A DNA stretch of 64,000 bases. Origin: Fallopia convolvulus (Eukaryota; Streptophyta; Magnoliopsida; Caryophyllales; Polygonaceae). Each line of letters begins with the position of its first letter. Position 1 is the first letter of the stretch. The position numbers and the translations under genes are program-made. Where the stretch lies: contig OZ024727.1 of the NCBI GenBank assembly GCA_964016875.1, forward strand, positions 10,382,091 through 10,446,090, in the 5' to 3' direction. Below are positions 36,501 to 45,148 of this stretch, piece by piece. Below the pieces are notes generated by a model. That model was not told the origin of the DNA and ran no database searches. It saw nothing but the letters and a program-made list of their open reading frames with translations.

Positions 36501-38023
36501 CCAAAACTTTTATACAAGCATCTAAATCCCCTGAATGGCAACATGCTATGCAATCTGAGTTTGATGCCCTACTGCGTAATGGGACTTGGACACTTGTCCC
36601 GCGTCCTTGTAATTCTAACATTGTTGGATGTAAGTGGGTGTACAGGATTAAACAGAAAGCAGATGGTTCTATTGAGCGTTACAAGGCTCGCCTTGTTGCC
36701 AAAGGCTATAATCAGGAAGAAGGCGTTGATTATTTCGACACCTTTAGTCCCGTTGTGAAGCCGACCACAATCAGACTTGTTATGACTATTGTTTTACAAC
36801 ACTCTTGGCCCATTAGACAGGTGGACATTCACAATGCATTTCTTAATGGTGACCTGTCTGAACGTGTTTATATGCAGCAGTCGCCCGGATTTATTGATCA
36901 GGCCAAACCGCACCATGTTTGTCTTTTGAAGAAGGCTCTTTATGGTCTCAAGCAGGCTCCTCGAGCTTGGTTCACCAAGCTCAGACAGTTTTTGCTTTGT
37001 CATGGTTTTCGATCCTGTCGTTCTGACACTTCTTTATTTGTCCGGCGTAGTGGCTCTTCAGTGCTTTACATTCTTGTCTATGTTGATGATTTGCTTATTA
37101 CCGGCTCAGTTTCTGCTGATATTGATCGTTTTGTTCATCTCTTGAACAAGACGTTTGCTCTTCGAGATTTGGGCCCCCTACACTATTTTTTGGGTCTTGA
37201 AGTTACCCGTGGTTCTGATTATTTTCTTCTATCCCAGCAGAAGTACATTAGAGACATTCTGATTCGTAGCAAAATGCAAGATGCCAAACCCATATCATCT
37301 CCAGCTGAACCGGCCTCTCACTTGACTCGCTCAGGTGACCCTCTTTCTGATCCGTCTTTATATAGGAGTATTGTCGGTGCTCTACAGTATGTCACCATTA
37401 CTCGACCAAAGATTTCTTATGTTGTTAATCGAGTTTGTCAGTATATGCATTCTCCTACTGAAACTCACTGGGCTGCTGTCAAACGGATCTTAAGATATCT
37501 CAAGGGTTCACTATCAGCGGAACTGTACATTCGACCTTCAGTTGATCATCGTTTGATTGCATACTGTGATGCTGGTTGGGCGTCAGACAGTGATGACTGT
37601 AGATCTCAGCATGGCTTTGCTATTTATTATGGAGGCAACTTAATTAGTTGGGCCTCTAAAAAGCAACATGTTGTTGCCAAATCAAGCACTGAAGCTGAAT
37701 ATCGCGCCATTGCTTTTACCTCTACAGAGCTCATTTGGATTCAACAATTGTTACTCGAATTGAAGGCACCAGTGGTTCGGCCGCCCATCGTCTTGTGTGA
37801 TAACCTGAGTGCTACTTACATGTCGGCTAATCCTGTCTTTCACCAGCGATCCAAACATATCAAGATTGACTTCTATTTTGTCCGAGAACAGGTCGAAGAT
37901 GGCTCCTTAATTGTTCGTCATGTTAGAGCTTGTGATCAGACTGCTGATATCTTTACCAAGGCAATTGGCACTTCTCGCTTTTTGCAATTACGTTCCAAGC
38001 TGCATGTTCAGAATCCTCCATGA
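33545..38023 (+). CDS. Copia gag-pol polyprotein, full length (1492 aa)
   Basis: One ORF starts with ATG in a strong context 58 bp after the LTR. In order it contains a UBN2-type gag (about residues 60-255), an RGG-type glycine-rich stretch with a CCHC knuckle at about 302 (CQICSKPNHEAINC), protease with catalytic FDTGSNAH at about 400, and the GAG-pre-integrase segment with WHERFGHP at about 532. Integrase follows with its zinc site (CESCQ) and DDE residues in YSDVWG (about 593), QSDWGGEY (about 657) and the NGAAERRHR box. After a Ser/Pro-rich linker (about 825-940) comes reverse transcriptase with YVDD at about 1179. RNase H has YCDAGW (about 1339), SSTEAEYRA (about 1381) and a normal C-terminus. 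No stop or frameshift occurs and every catalytic motif I can check is present. It should be able to supply proteins for its own copying and for partner elements such as the deleted Copia nearby. Confidence 0.96.
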   Translation: MSDDEHNNTSQGLPTTTGIPSAVITSTVVTTTMTSDDAVHGKPHAGSLLAAASGIATPTLAFPTINVKLERTNYTLWRHTIKSSLEAYRVDHFLKPNSAPPSHLPVASGSSAPLIPNPEFDSWTQKDRFILLWIRSTLSTPLLAHVARAQTSHEAWAILERMFFAQTRARSMFLKQQMQNLSKGNMSILEYVEKKRSFSNALAECGYIVSDPDFIECILNGLDSSYSAFLTAFNMQKEPISSDELLGHLLREEEQISASVQAATTDSNLSANVANRGGRNRTNSSRTDFGSDFGSSSSRPICQICSKPNHEAINCWQHQNLSEFPPTNPNYGSHGGRGGRGGRGGRGQGESRTYNSGRDDSHAYQQQQFNAPQSNFMAQQPRFSYQVNNPPSTIVDPNWCFDTGSNAHVTADFGNLFVHSDYTGNDGLQVGNGMSLPITHLGKTTLHAYPKPIKLHNILFVPQIKKNLISVSQLTKDNDAYMIFYPTCCFVKDKQGRTLLKGTVDNGLYHLAPQPTSPSPRAYLGERTTLQTWHERFGHPHESIFRRLVSRFNLSVSLNNLKSICESCQLGKSLRLSLPSSHISSSSPFDLVYSDVWGPSPVSSFNGNLYFLIFVDDCTKFVWIYFLSQKSQVLSYFQLFQNMVETQFSTKIKQFQSDWGGEYRSVSTYLQTQGIIHRVSCPHTQSQNGAAERRHRTIVEKGLALLSHSKLPSLFWEHAFHTSVYLHNRTITPILHYKSPFEVLYGNIPDYSFLKCFGCLCYPFLRPYMANKLEFRSSPCVFIGYSSKHKGYLCLYVPTRRVYIARHVIFDESTFPYPIHAQTLPDSSTQAQLNSHEFSPTSLLKLASSPFQSPAVVPSPAPPSSPPLPCTTTAAPTTTPASIPSSPIPSMQSASPLPSPQTPSPNQVDSSMSRSIDGALASVASPDTGMNPSPSHSSPLVPSYFCPVDTSTHQMVTRSKTNNLKPKALTTTKHMLPASDDLFHEPKTFIQASKSPEWQHAMQSEFDALLRNGTWTLVPRPCNSNIVGCKWVYRIKQKADGSIERYKARLVAKGYNQEEGVDYFDTFSPVVKPTTIRLVMTIVLQHSWPIRQVDIHNAFLNGDLSERVYMQQSPGFIDQAKPHHVCLLKKALYGLKQAPRAWFTKLRQFLLCHGFRSCRSDTSLFVRRSGSSVLYILVYVDDLLITGSVSADIDRFVHLLNKTFALRDLGPLHYFLGLEVTRGSDYFLLSQQKYIRDILIRSKMQDAKPISSPAEPASHLTRSGDPLSDPSLYRSIVGALQYVTITRPKISYVVNRVCQYMHSPTETHWAAVKRILRYLKGSLSAELYIRPSVDHRLIAYCDAGWASDSDDCRSQHGFAIYYGGNLISWASKKQHVVAKSSTEAEYRAIAFTSTELIWIQQLLLELKAPVVRPPIVLCDNLSATYMSANPVFHQRSKHIKIDFYFVREQVEDGSLIVRHVRACDQTADIFTKAIGTSRFLQLRSKLHVQNPP

Positions 38024-38039
38024 GCTTGTGGGGGGGGGG

Positions 38040-38222
38040 TATTAGGATAAGAATTATCTTATAGATATATTTTCCATATAATTATATTGTACAAGATATT
38101 CTTCTTTGTATTTATCTTAGGATAGAACACTTGGGCCCCAAGTATCTCTATGTATATAAAAAACCCCTTTGGGTATTCTATGGAATACAAGATCACATTC
38201 ACAAATCATATCTATCTTTACA
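38040..38222 (+). repeat. 3' LTR of intact Copia element
   Basis: Same sequence as 33305-33486 except GTACA for GTACT and one more A in the TATATAAAAAA run. GAGGG follows. Confidence 0.93.
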
Positions 38223-38643
38223 GAGGGTGAACGTAGCAGAAAGGGGGATCGGTAAGTTGCAGAGAGATCAAGAGAGATGGATGGAGTTATTTAATGCAAC
38301 CCACCAGAAGTTAGGAGAAACCGAACACAGATTTGTTTCCTTGCAGGAGGAGTTGATTCGTGCTATAGAAGATGCTTTTTTAGGGTCACCACATCGCATG
38401 GAATTGCCACCAGATGCAGGTGGGGGTGGAATTTCCAATGCAAAGGCACCATGGGAGGGTTTGTCGCCTAGATACTAATTTCAGAGAGAAGTTGAGTTGC
38501 CTCAACTGATTACCCGGATGTTATCGATGTTTGAGGGAGACAAATTCAGTGAAATCGTTAAGTTAGGTGTGAAGTCTAGCACTGGAGAGGAAGACGAAAT
38601 TATGGCCGATCACGCACATCAAGTCAGAGTTGACAGTGAAGTC

Positions 38644-38821
38644 TATTGATATATCTTAGCATATTATATTTCCATACAATTTATTATTCTATCTTTTATA
38701 TTTTGGATAGTTTTTATTGTACTAGGGTTTTCTTATTTGTCATGCTATGTACTCCTATAAATACTCTCTTTCATTCATTAATAAGATGAAGCATCTCTTA
38801 TACAAAACCCTAGCCTCTATA
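38644..38821 (+). repeat. 5' LTR of deleted Copia element
   Basis: It begins TATTGATATATC and ends GCCTCTATA. It contains TATAAATACTC as promoter TATA. Confidence 0.9.
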
Positions 38822-38892
38822 TGGTATCATCCGCCACATACGATCCTCGGATCTCTTCTCTTCTTACGTAAATCACGAGCCTTCACACAACC

Positions 38893-41800
38893 ATGGCACA
38901 CGATTTTGCTACATTGCTTGCCAATCCCCATGAACACACAAAGCCTTTTACTATTGTTCACTTTACTAATATCATCAAACTCACTCCTTCCAATTACCTC
39001 TCATGGAAAACTCAAATCCAAGCAACCCTAGAAGGCTATGATCTTTTTAAGTTTCTGGATGGCTCTCATCTGATTCCTGAAGAGAAAATTGCCGCTCAAG
39101 AAAACGCTACCATTACAAATCCCGCCTACTTAACCTAGAAACACCAAGATCGGCTTCTTTATGGAGCTCTTCTCGGCACACTCTCTACGCCTGTGTCTAT
39201 GCTCGTCACTCAGGCCAAAACGTGCCAGGCTGTTTGGGACACTCTCAAACGGACTTATGGTACGCCGTCTCGGGGTCAAAAAAAGCAAGTCAAAGACAAG
39301 CTTCGCAACATCAAAAAGGGGTCGTCTTCCATCGCTGACTTTATGCAGGCCATGAAGTCGGCCTCCGATCTCTTAACATCGCTGGAGGCTCCTCTCTCTC
39401 AAGAAGACTTCATTGATTACATCTTGAAGGGATTGGATTCATCTTACCAATCTGTGATTGATGCTGTCAATATGCGGGATACATGTATCTCCTTTGAAGA
39501 GTTGCACGAAAAACTTATCCTGAAAGAACTCGAACTCAAGGCAGAATCCGCGGCCAATGCTCCAGTCACGGCCCTTACCGCCCAAAAGCAACCGAAAACC
39601 CTAACCCTAATTGCGGCCCTTACCGCCCAAAAACATTTCAATTTAGACAGTTCGTTGTTTTCTCAATCAAATTGTACTTCATGTCATATTAATAAAAGTC
39701 ATAAGCTTCCGTTTGCCACTTCCACAATTCGATCTACTTATCCGCTTGAATTCATTTATTCTGATGTTTGGACTTCTCCAGTCCTATCGTATGATGGTTT
39801 CAAGTACTATGTCATCTTTGTGGATCATTTCACTAAGTATATCTGGCTTTATCCCCTCAAACGGAAATCTGAAACAAAGTCTGTCTTTATCACCTTTCGG
39901 TCTCTAGTTGAGAATTTCTTTCATCACAAAATCAAAGTGCTTTATTCTGATAATGGTGGTGAATTTCTTGCACTTCGTTCTTTCTTAAGTTCGAACGGAA
40001 TTAAACATCTCACTTCGCCCCCTCATACTCCCGAGCACAATGGGTTGTTTGAACGACGTCATCGTCATATTGTCGAAACTGGTTTATCTCTATTAACGTT
40101 TTCTGGCATTCCGCTAGATCACTGGCCTCATGCCCTCCTTACAACTGTCTATCTTATTAATCGTCTTCCGACACCAACATTAAATTTCTTGTCCCCCTTT
40201 CAAAAATTAATGGGTACGGTTCCAAACTACTCGAAACTTAGGTGCTTCGGTTGTCTGTGTTTTCCATGGCTTCAGCCTTATACTTCCCACAAACTCGATC
40301 CCAAGTCCATTCTGTGTGTTTTCATTGGTTATTCCTCGTCACAGAGTGCGTATCTTTGCCTTGATCCGGCTACCCGACGTATCTATACTTCTCGTAATGT
40401 TCAATTCATTGAGACGGAATTCCCGTACACAAAATTGCCCGTCCAAGCCGATGCTAATGCCACGTCACTTGGTGACGATTGGGCAAATTTTTTCGTCCCT
40501 ATCTCCACTGGGCCGCCACCTGTCCCCCACCTAACCTTAGTATCCAATCTTTCTCCAATTCTAATTTTGGTGAGCAAGATTTTATTTCCCCAAATTCAAC
40601 TACACAATCTTTTAATTCAACCCCTCAATCTTCACATAATCTTTTATCAAATCTTTCCACAAATCCTACTCCAAATATCCCTTCATCATTTAATTCGGAC
40701 CCACCACCCTCACACCCGCAGCCAATCACCTCTCTCTCTCGACCCCACGCGCCCTCACGCGCTCCCCCCCTCCCTGAAAACCCTAACCCTAATTGCGGCC
40801 TCCCCCTCTCCCGTGTAAACCCTAACCCTAATTCCCACTCCCTCGCCTCACTCGCCAATCCTGGCCCGCTCTCCCTGCCCGCGCCTATCTCTACTGCCAA
40901 CCAAACTCCTCCAGCCTCCCCATATACCCCACTCGCCCCCGCTAACCGCAATCCCGCAGACTCAATCGATCCAAACCCTACACCCAACACCGAATCCTCA
41001 AGCCCCAATCTCGTCCCTGACCGCAGTATTGTAACAAGCTCCAAAAACAACATTTTCAAGCCTATCCAAAAATTCAACCTTAATGCACAAGTTGCTACCC
41101 CATCCGAACCCAAAACCATTACTTAAGCCCTTAAAGATCCCTTGTGGAGGGCTGCTATGCAAGCGGAGTTTGATGCTCTTCGGGCGAATAACACTTGGTC
41201 GCTTGTTTCTCCCTCTCCAAATCAAAATTTGGTTGGGTGTAAATGGGTGTTTCGAATTAAGTATAAACCAGATGGTTCGATTGATAAATATAAAGCTCGT
41301 CTTGTTGCCAAGGGTTTTCATCAACCCCCTGGTTGGGATTACACAGAGACATTCAGCCCGGTCGTCAAGCCAGTCACTGTTCGGCTAGTCCTCACCATAG
41401 CCGTGTCTCGTGGTTGGACTCTCCGACAGCTTGATGTTAACAATGCGTTTCTCCAAGGTACGCTTCATGAAGATGTTTTTATGTCTCAACCACCTGGTTT
41501 TATTGACAATGTGCTTCCGAATCATGTCTGCAAGCTTCACAAAGCTATTTATGGCCTCAAACAAGCCCCTCGGGCTTGGTACAATGAATTGAAGGCGTAT
41601 TTGTTGCGTCTTGGATTTCGTGCGTCTCTTGCTGACGCTTCTCTATTCATCTTCAGTCACAATGGTCACATGGTCTACTTGCTAGTTTATGTTGATGATA
41701 TTATTGTCACTGGTAATGATCTTGCCTTTGTCAATCAACTTCTTGATCTCTTAGCCAAGCAGTTTTCTCTTAAGGATCTTGGTGAACTATCATATTTTCT

Positions 41801-42100
41801 CGGCATTGAGGTCACTCGGTCTTCGTCTGGTCTCTTCTTATCTCAACGTAAATACATACAAGACTTGTTAATTAAAGCTGGCATGGAGACATCTAAATTT
41901 GCCTTCTAAGCCGGTTATTTATTGTGATAATATTGGTGCCACTTTTCTAAGTTCCAATCTTGTCTTTCACTCAAGAATGAAGCATATTGCATTAGCCTAT
42001 CACTTTGTATGTGAACAAGTGCATGCTAATTTTCTTCGGGTGTCTGATGTTTCCACCAAGATCAACTTGCTGATATTCTGACTAAGCCTCTTGGTCGGCC
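38893..42100 (+). pseudogene. Copia polyprotein remnant with deletions, stops and frameshift
   Basis: The frame opens with MAHDFATLLANPHEHTKPFT and a gag of UBN2 type, but a TAG replaces a conserved Trp codon at 39136-39138. Gag continues from 39139 to about 39560 and jumps at about 39590-39640 straight to the integrase zinc end (CTSCHINKSHKLPF), skipping the knuckle and protease. The integrase DDE region is present (YSDVW, YSDNGGEF, ERRHRHIVE). A frameshift follows near 40500-40540 in the Ser/Pro linker and a TAA at 41124-41126. RT is complete to YVDDI (about 41690-41705) and GIEVTRSSSGLFLSQRKYI, then breaks at about 41895 and resumes in the RNase H tail (KPVIYCDNIGATFLSS) with another frame change near 42055. 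No functional product can be expected. Confidence 0.9.
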
Positions 42101-42162
42101 CAGTTCACTGGTTTGATTTCCATGCTTGGTCTGTCTGATCGGACGTCCAGCTTGCGGGAGGA

Positions 42163-42356
42163 TATTGATATATCTTAGCATATTATATTTCCATACAATT
42201 TATTATTCTATCTTTTATATTTTGGATAGTTTTTATTGTACTAGGGTTTTCTTATTTGCCATGCTATGTACTCCTATAAATACTCTCTTTCATTCATTAA
42301 TAAGATGAAGCATCTCTTATACAAAACCCTAGCCTCTATAAACCCTAGCCTCTATA
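42163..42356 (+). repeat. 3' LTR of deleted Copia element, with 16-bp end duplication
   Basis: It follows the purine tract GCGGGAGGA. The final AACCCTAGCCTCTATA is present twice in tandem, while the 5' LTR has it once. Confidence 0.9.
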
Positions 42357-42817
42357 AAGTCGGTCTCCAAATCGGTGGAATGAAGGGAGAACATAGGGAT
42401 AAGAAGGTGGGATCGACATTGGAAGAGGGGGCAACAGTTGGTGACACTGCAGTTCCGGTGGAGAGTCACGTCGCTCTTGATCTGCTTATGAACAAGAAGA
42501 ATATGCTGGAGATTTTGAGGCATTGATTACAAAGGAGGCGCATGAATTGCATACGCCAAAGGATGTGTGGTTTTATGGCTGATAGAGGAGCAGAAGTTTG
42601 AGCCCATTTTTTATATCTCATGATAGGAACATATAAGTTCGGATCCGAACTGGAAAGTGAGCAGCTCGGGCCACCGTCGTGGTCAAGAGGACTCAAGAAG
42701 GAGAACATCGAAGACAAGAAGCGAGATCGAGACAAGCCCCTAACATGTGTTAGGGAGTATGATTTTAGTTTATGAACCAGCCTTGAGGACAAGGCTTGTT
42801 TTTGAAGGGGATGGCAT

Positions 42818-43596
42818 TGTTAGGAAAGGGGATATTTTTATTCAAATATAAGTTAAGTATATTAAGGATTATTGGGTTTATTAATTTATAAGGTTATTTA
42901 CAAGGATTATTAATTTATAAGGCTATATTAAGTTGCCTTCGGCAGTAAGTTAGGTTAGGAGATGTTTTTACTATAAATTCATAAGATTGTTTGGAGAGGC
43001 ATCTATAAAAGTTGCTAAGACAGAATCGGGCACTAGGCCTTGAGTTGATCTCCTCTGAGATTTGGCTCAATTGGGAGAGTTATCTTCCTTTGAGATTTAT
43101 CTTGTCATACTTTTTAGATTTATAATATTGATTTCCCAAGATTAAGGCTCCGTTCGGCAACTCGGTACTTATCGATGCTGATGCTGATACTTATGGTTGT
43201 TGACGATGATCTTGGATGCTTATATGAGATGCTGATATCAGTTGCTTATTTTTCAAATAATTCGGGATGTGTTCGGTAAACTGAATTGTTGATATTATAA
43301 GCAAGGGGTATAAAAAGAGTGAAAAGTAATTTTATGTGAACCCCACTTACTTATATTTTAGTAGATAAGTTAGCTTATTTGAAATAAGGTGGGTGGATGC
43401 TGATTATTTTTTCAGCAGATAAGTATCGGAAATAAGTACCTTATTTCATATAAGCAAGTGTTGCCGAACATGTACAACGAGACTTATTTTTTCAGATAAG
43501 CAACTGGATACTTATAAGCAACCAAATAAGTGTTGTCGAACGGAGCCTATGTGTTGATTGTTTGTTTTGTGAGTTAATTCATCCTCAAATCTAACA
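42818..43596 (+). repeat. Right LTR of outer element, split by a MITE
   Basis: It starts TGTTAGGAAAGGGG and shares TAATTTATAAGGTTATTTA and GGCAGTAAGTTAGGTTAGGA with the LTRs at 7560 and 8785. After the MITE (43145-43548) it continues TGTGTTGATTG to CTAACA, and the TTACT duplication follows. Confidence 0.65.
43145..43548. mobile_element. MITE with AGGCTCCGTTCG inverted ends
   Basis: The left end AGGCTCCGTTCGGCAAC pairs with the right end GTTGTCGAACGGAGCCT. The interior has several inverted TACTTATAAGCA/TGCTTATA words. Length is 404 bp with no coding content. The flanking bases (TTA left, ATG right) do not make a clean duplication, so the superfamily (PIF/Harbinger or hAT) is open. Confidence 0.75.
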
Positions 43597-43601
43597 TTAC
43601 T

Positions 43602-45138
43602 CAAAAGATGTTTATCTTTGTTTGCTAGATGAACATTAATAGGTCGATGACACATCCTTGTGTTTGTATTCATAACTGTCATGTTTACTAAATAACATGA
43701 ATATAAGGCAAATTACATCTACATGCCATTAAACTTGTATACTTTTGTTAGTTAGTACTCTATACTTTGAGATTTTCAAATAAACACTTGAATATACAAG
43801 CCACTGTACTTTGAAGGGGTGTGACCGGAGTGAGAAAGACTGGTGGTGAAGCGGTGAAGGAAAGTTGTTGGTAGTAACACTGAGAAGACCGGCGGAGACG
43901 TAGAGAAAATGACCGGTGAAGTGGAGGTGGCAACTTTTATTTGATTTCACTTTTATATTTGGGTCGAATAAAGCGGATGGATCGGTCACTCACAGATAAT
44001 GTCAAACCCTATCCCTACATTGAAGTTTTTGTTCTGTGTTTTTGCGATAAATTTGTCCCTTTGTAATCAATATATCTTGCATCATTTGTAGGCCAATATT
44101 TGCAACCTATGAAACTCACCGTGTTAGGTTCTACTATTATTCAAGTCATGTGGGCACGTTTTGTCATTACTTGAGACAAAATTCGAATCTTATATGTCAT
44201 CTAAATGAGATTTGACTAAACATCATGAATCTTATGATACCTTCTCATTATTCCTTATTTTGTTAAAAAGACACTCCCTAACTTTTTAATTAATTAAAAA
44301 ACCATCCAAAATTATTTTGGAAAAAAGACACTCCTTATTTTGGTTAAATTTATAACACTATCTGACCAAAAAAATTATATTTGAATTTTTAAGTGAATAT
44401 TTAATTTTTGATTTTTTTGGCCTTTTCTTAAACAGATTTATTTTAATCAAAGTTCAAATCAAAATTATTTTAATATACTGAAATTACTACTATTAAGTAT
44501 TAACGCCCTATTATATTTCAAACTCTTCTTTCTAATATAAGAAAATTTTCAAAAGCTTACTATTGCTATAAAAACTTCATTTCTTTTATTGTAGTTTCAT
44601 GCCTAGTAGTGTCATTTTGTTATGGTAGTTTCATGTCAATCTATGTTGCATTCCAATCTAGATTAAAGAACATAATATAAGGTGTTACATACATTTAAGT
44701 AGATAAATTAAATACCCATAGAATAACAAGTAGAGCTTAGTTTGAATATATAAAAAAATTAATTAATTACATATAGAAGTAGATATACACTTCATTCAAT
44801 TTTATATTTTTTCTCTTCTGATAAACTTAATTCTTTTCTAATTTATCTAATTAATTTATTTTATTCTAATGCTATAAAAATGCAAAATCAAGCCTTGAAA
44901 ATACACACCAGCATACTATTTGACAACTCATCACATTTTATCGGAAGAACAGTTGTTGGTAGTGCCCAGGCTACCGAATGCAGCAACCTCAAAAGATTTG
45001 GTTATTTTCCGCATTTTTAATAGTTGAAGCTAACACACACAATACTTCTAAAGGTTGGTGTTTTTATGCAGTTTTCCCAATTATTTTAAGCTATGTTTTT
45101 GAGATTTTAGGTTCTGTTATCCTAATTTTGTCAGGATA
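43602..45138. other. AT-rich intergenic DNA
   Basis: 43700-44060 has words (GGCAAATTACATCTACATGCC, and later CCCTACATTGAAGTTTTTGTTCTG) that recur elsewhere as MITE or foldback-family edges. From 44060 to 45138 I see no gene and no defined element. Confidence 0.35.
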
Positions 45139-45148
45139 CTAGTATGTA

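Larger units (their letters stand above)
33305..38222 (+). mobile_element. Apparently intact autonomous Copia retrotransposon, TSD GAGGG
   Basis: The LTRs are 33305-33486 and 38040-38222 (182/183 bp). They differ by one substitution and one A-run length change that I can see. GAGGG flanks at 33300-33304 and 38223-38227. The primer site TGGTATCTAGAGC follows the 5' LTR directly, and a G-run (38028-38039) precedes the 3' LTR. One uninterrupted ORF encodes all Copia domains. Short LTRs and 4.9-kb size suggest the Ale group, which is an inference. Near-identical LTRs imply a recent insertion. Confidence 0.95.
33286..38478 (+). pseudogene. gag-like ORF of outer element, split by Copia insertion
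   Basis: A Met codon at 33286 opens a frame of six codons (MELDVR) before the Copia element. The same frame resumes at 38228 after the target duplication and runs to a stop at 38478. The resumed part has MELFNATHQKLGETEHRF, a glutamate-rich helix and a proline/glycine linker, as in N-terminal parts of plant Ty3 gag. Similar sequence continues past the stop (about 38480-38640) up to the second insertion. The interruption is by insertion at a 5-bp target, so the older frame was open at least to 38478. The function call is by resemblance only. Confidence 0.55.
38644..42356 (+). mobile_element. Internally deleted Copia retrotransposon, TSD AAGTC
   Basis: The LTRs are 38644-38821 and 42163-42356. 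They match except for one substitution (GTC/GCC) and a 16-bp tandem duplication at the end of the 3' copy. AAGTC lies at 38639-38643 and 42357-42361. The primer site TGGTATCATCCGC starts at 38822. The interior lacks the gag zinc knuckle, protease and most of RNase H. It is therefore non-autonomous, yet its LTRs are as alike as those of a young element. Confidence 0.92.
32890..43596 (+). mobile_element. Outer gag-only LTR retrotransposon holding two Copia elements and a MITE; TSD TTACT
   Basis: TTACT lies at 32885-32889 and 43597-43601. The left LTR (32890-33254) starts TGTTAGG. The right LTR (42818-43596, interrupted by a MITE) also starts TGTTAGG after the purine tract GAAGGGGATGG and ends CTAACA. 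Taking out the nested elements leaves about 1.65 kb, close to the 1.57 kb of the element at 7560-9133, which shares the sequence before its 3' LTR (GAGGACAAGGYTTGTTTTTG-like) and the LTR middle. Coding content is limited to a gag-like start and a later broken gag segment (42430-42540). It therefore looks like a TR-GAG type non-autonomous Ty3 element. The left and right U3 regions differ much more than expected (see findings). Confidence 0.7.

Noticed and set aside
40625..41119. 164-codon minus-strand ORF inside the deleted Copia
   Set aside because: It is antisense of the Ser/Pro-rich linker between integrase and RT.
33305..42356. The idea that the two nested Copia elements are copies of one family
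   Set aside because: Their LTRs, primer-site flanks and polyproteins differ clearly; they are separate families that share only the TATT start.
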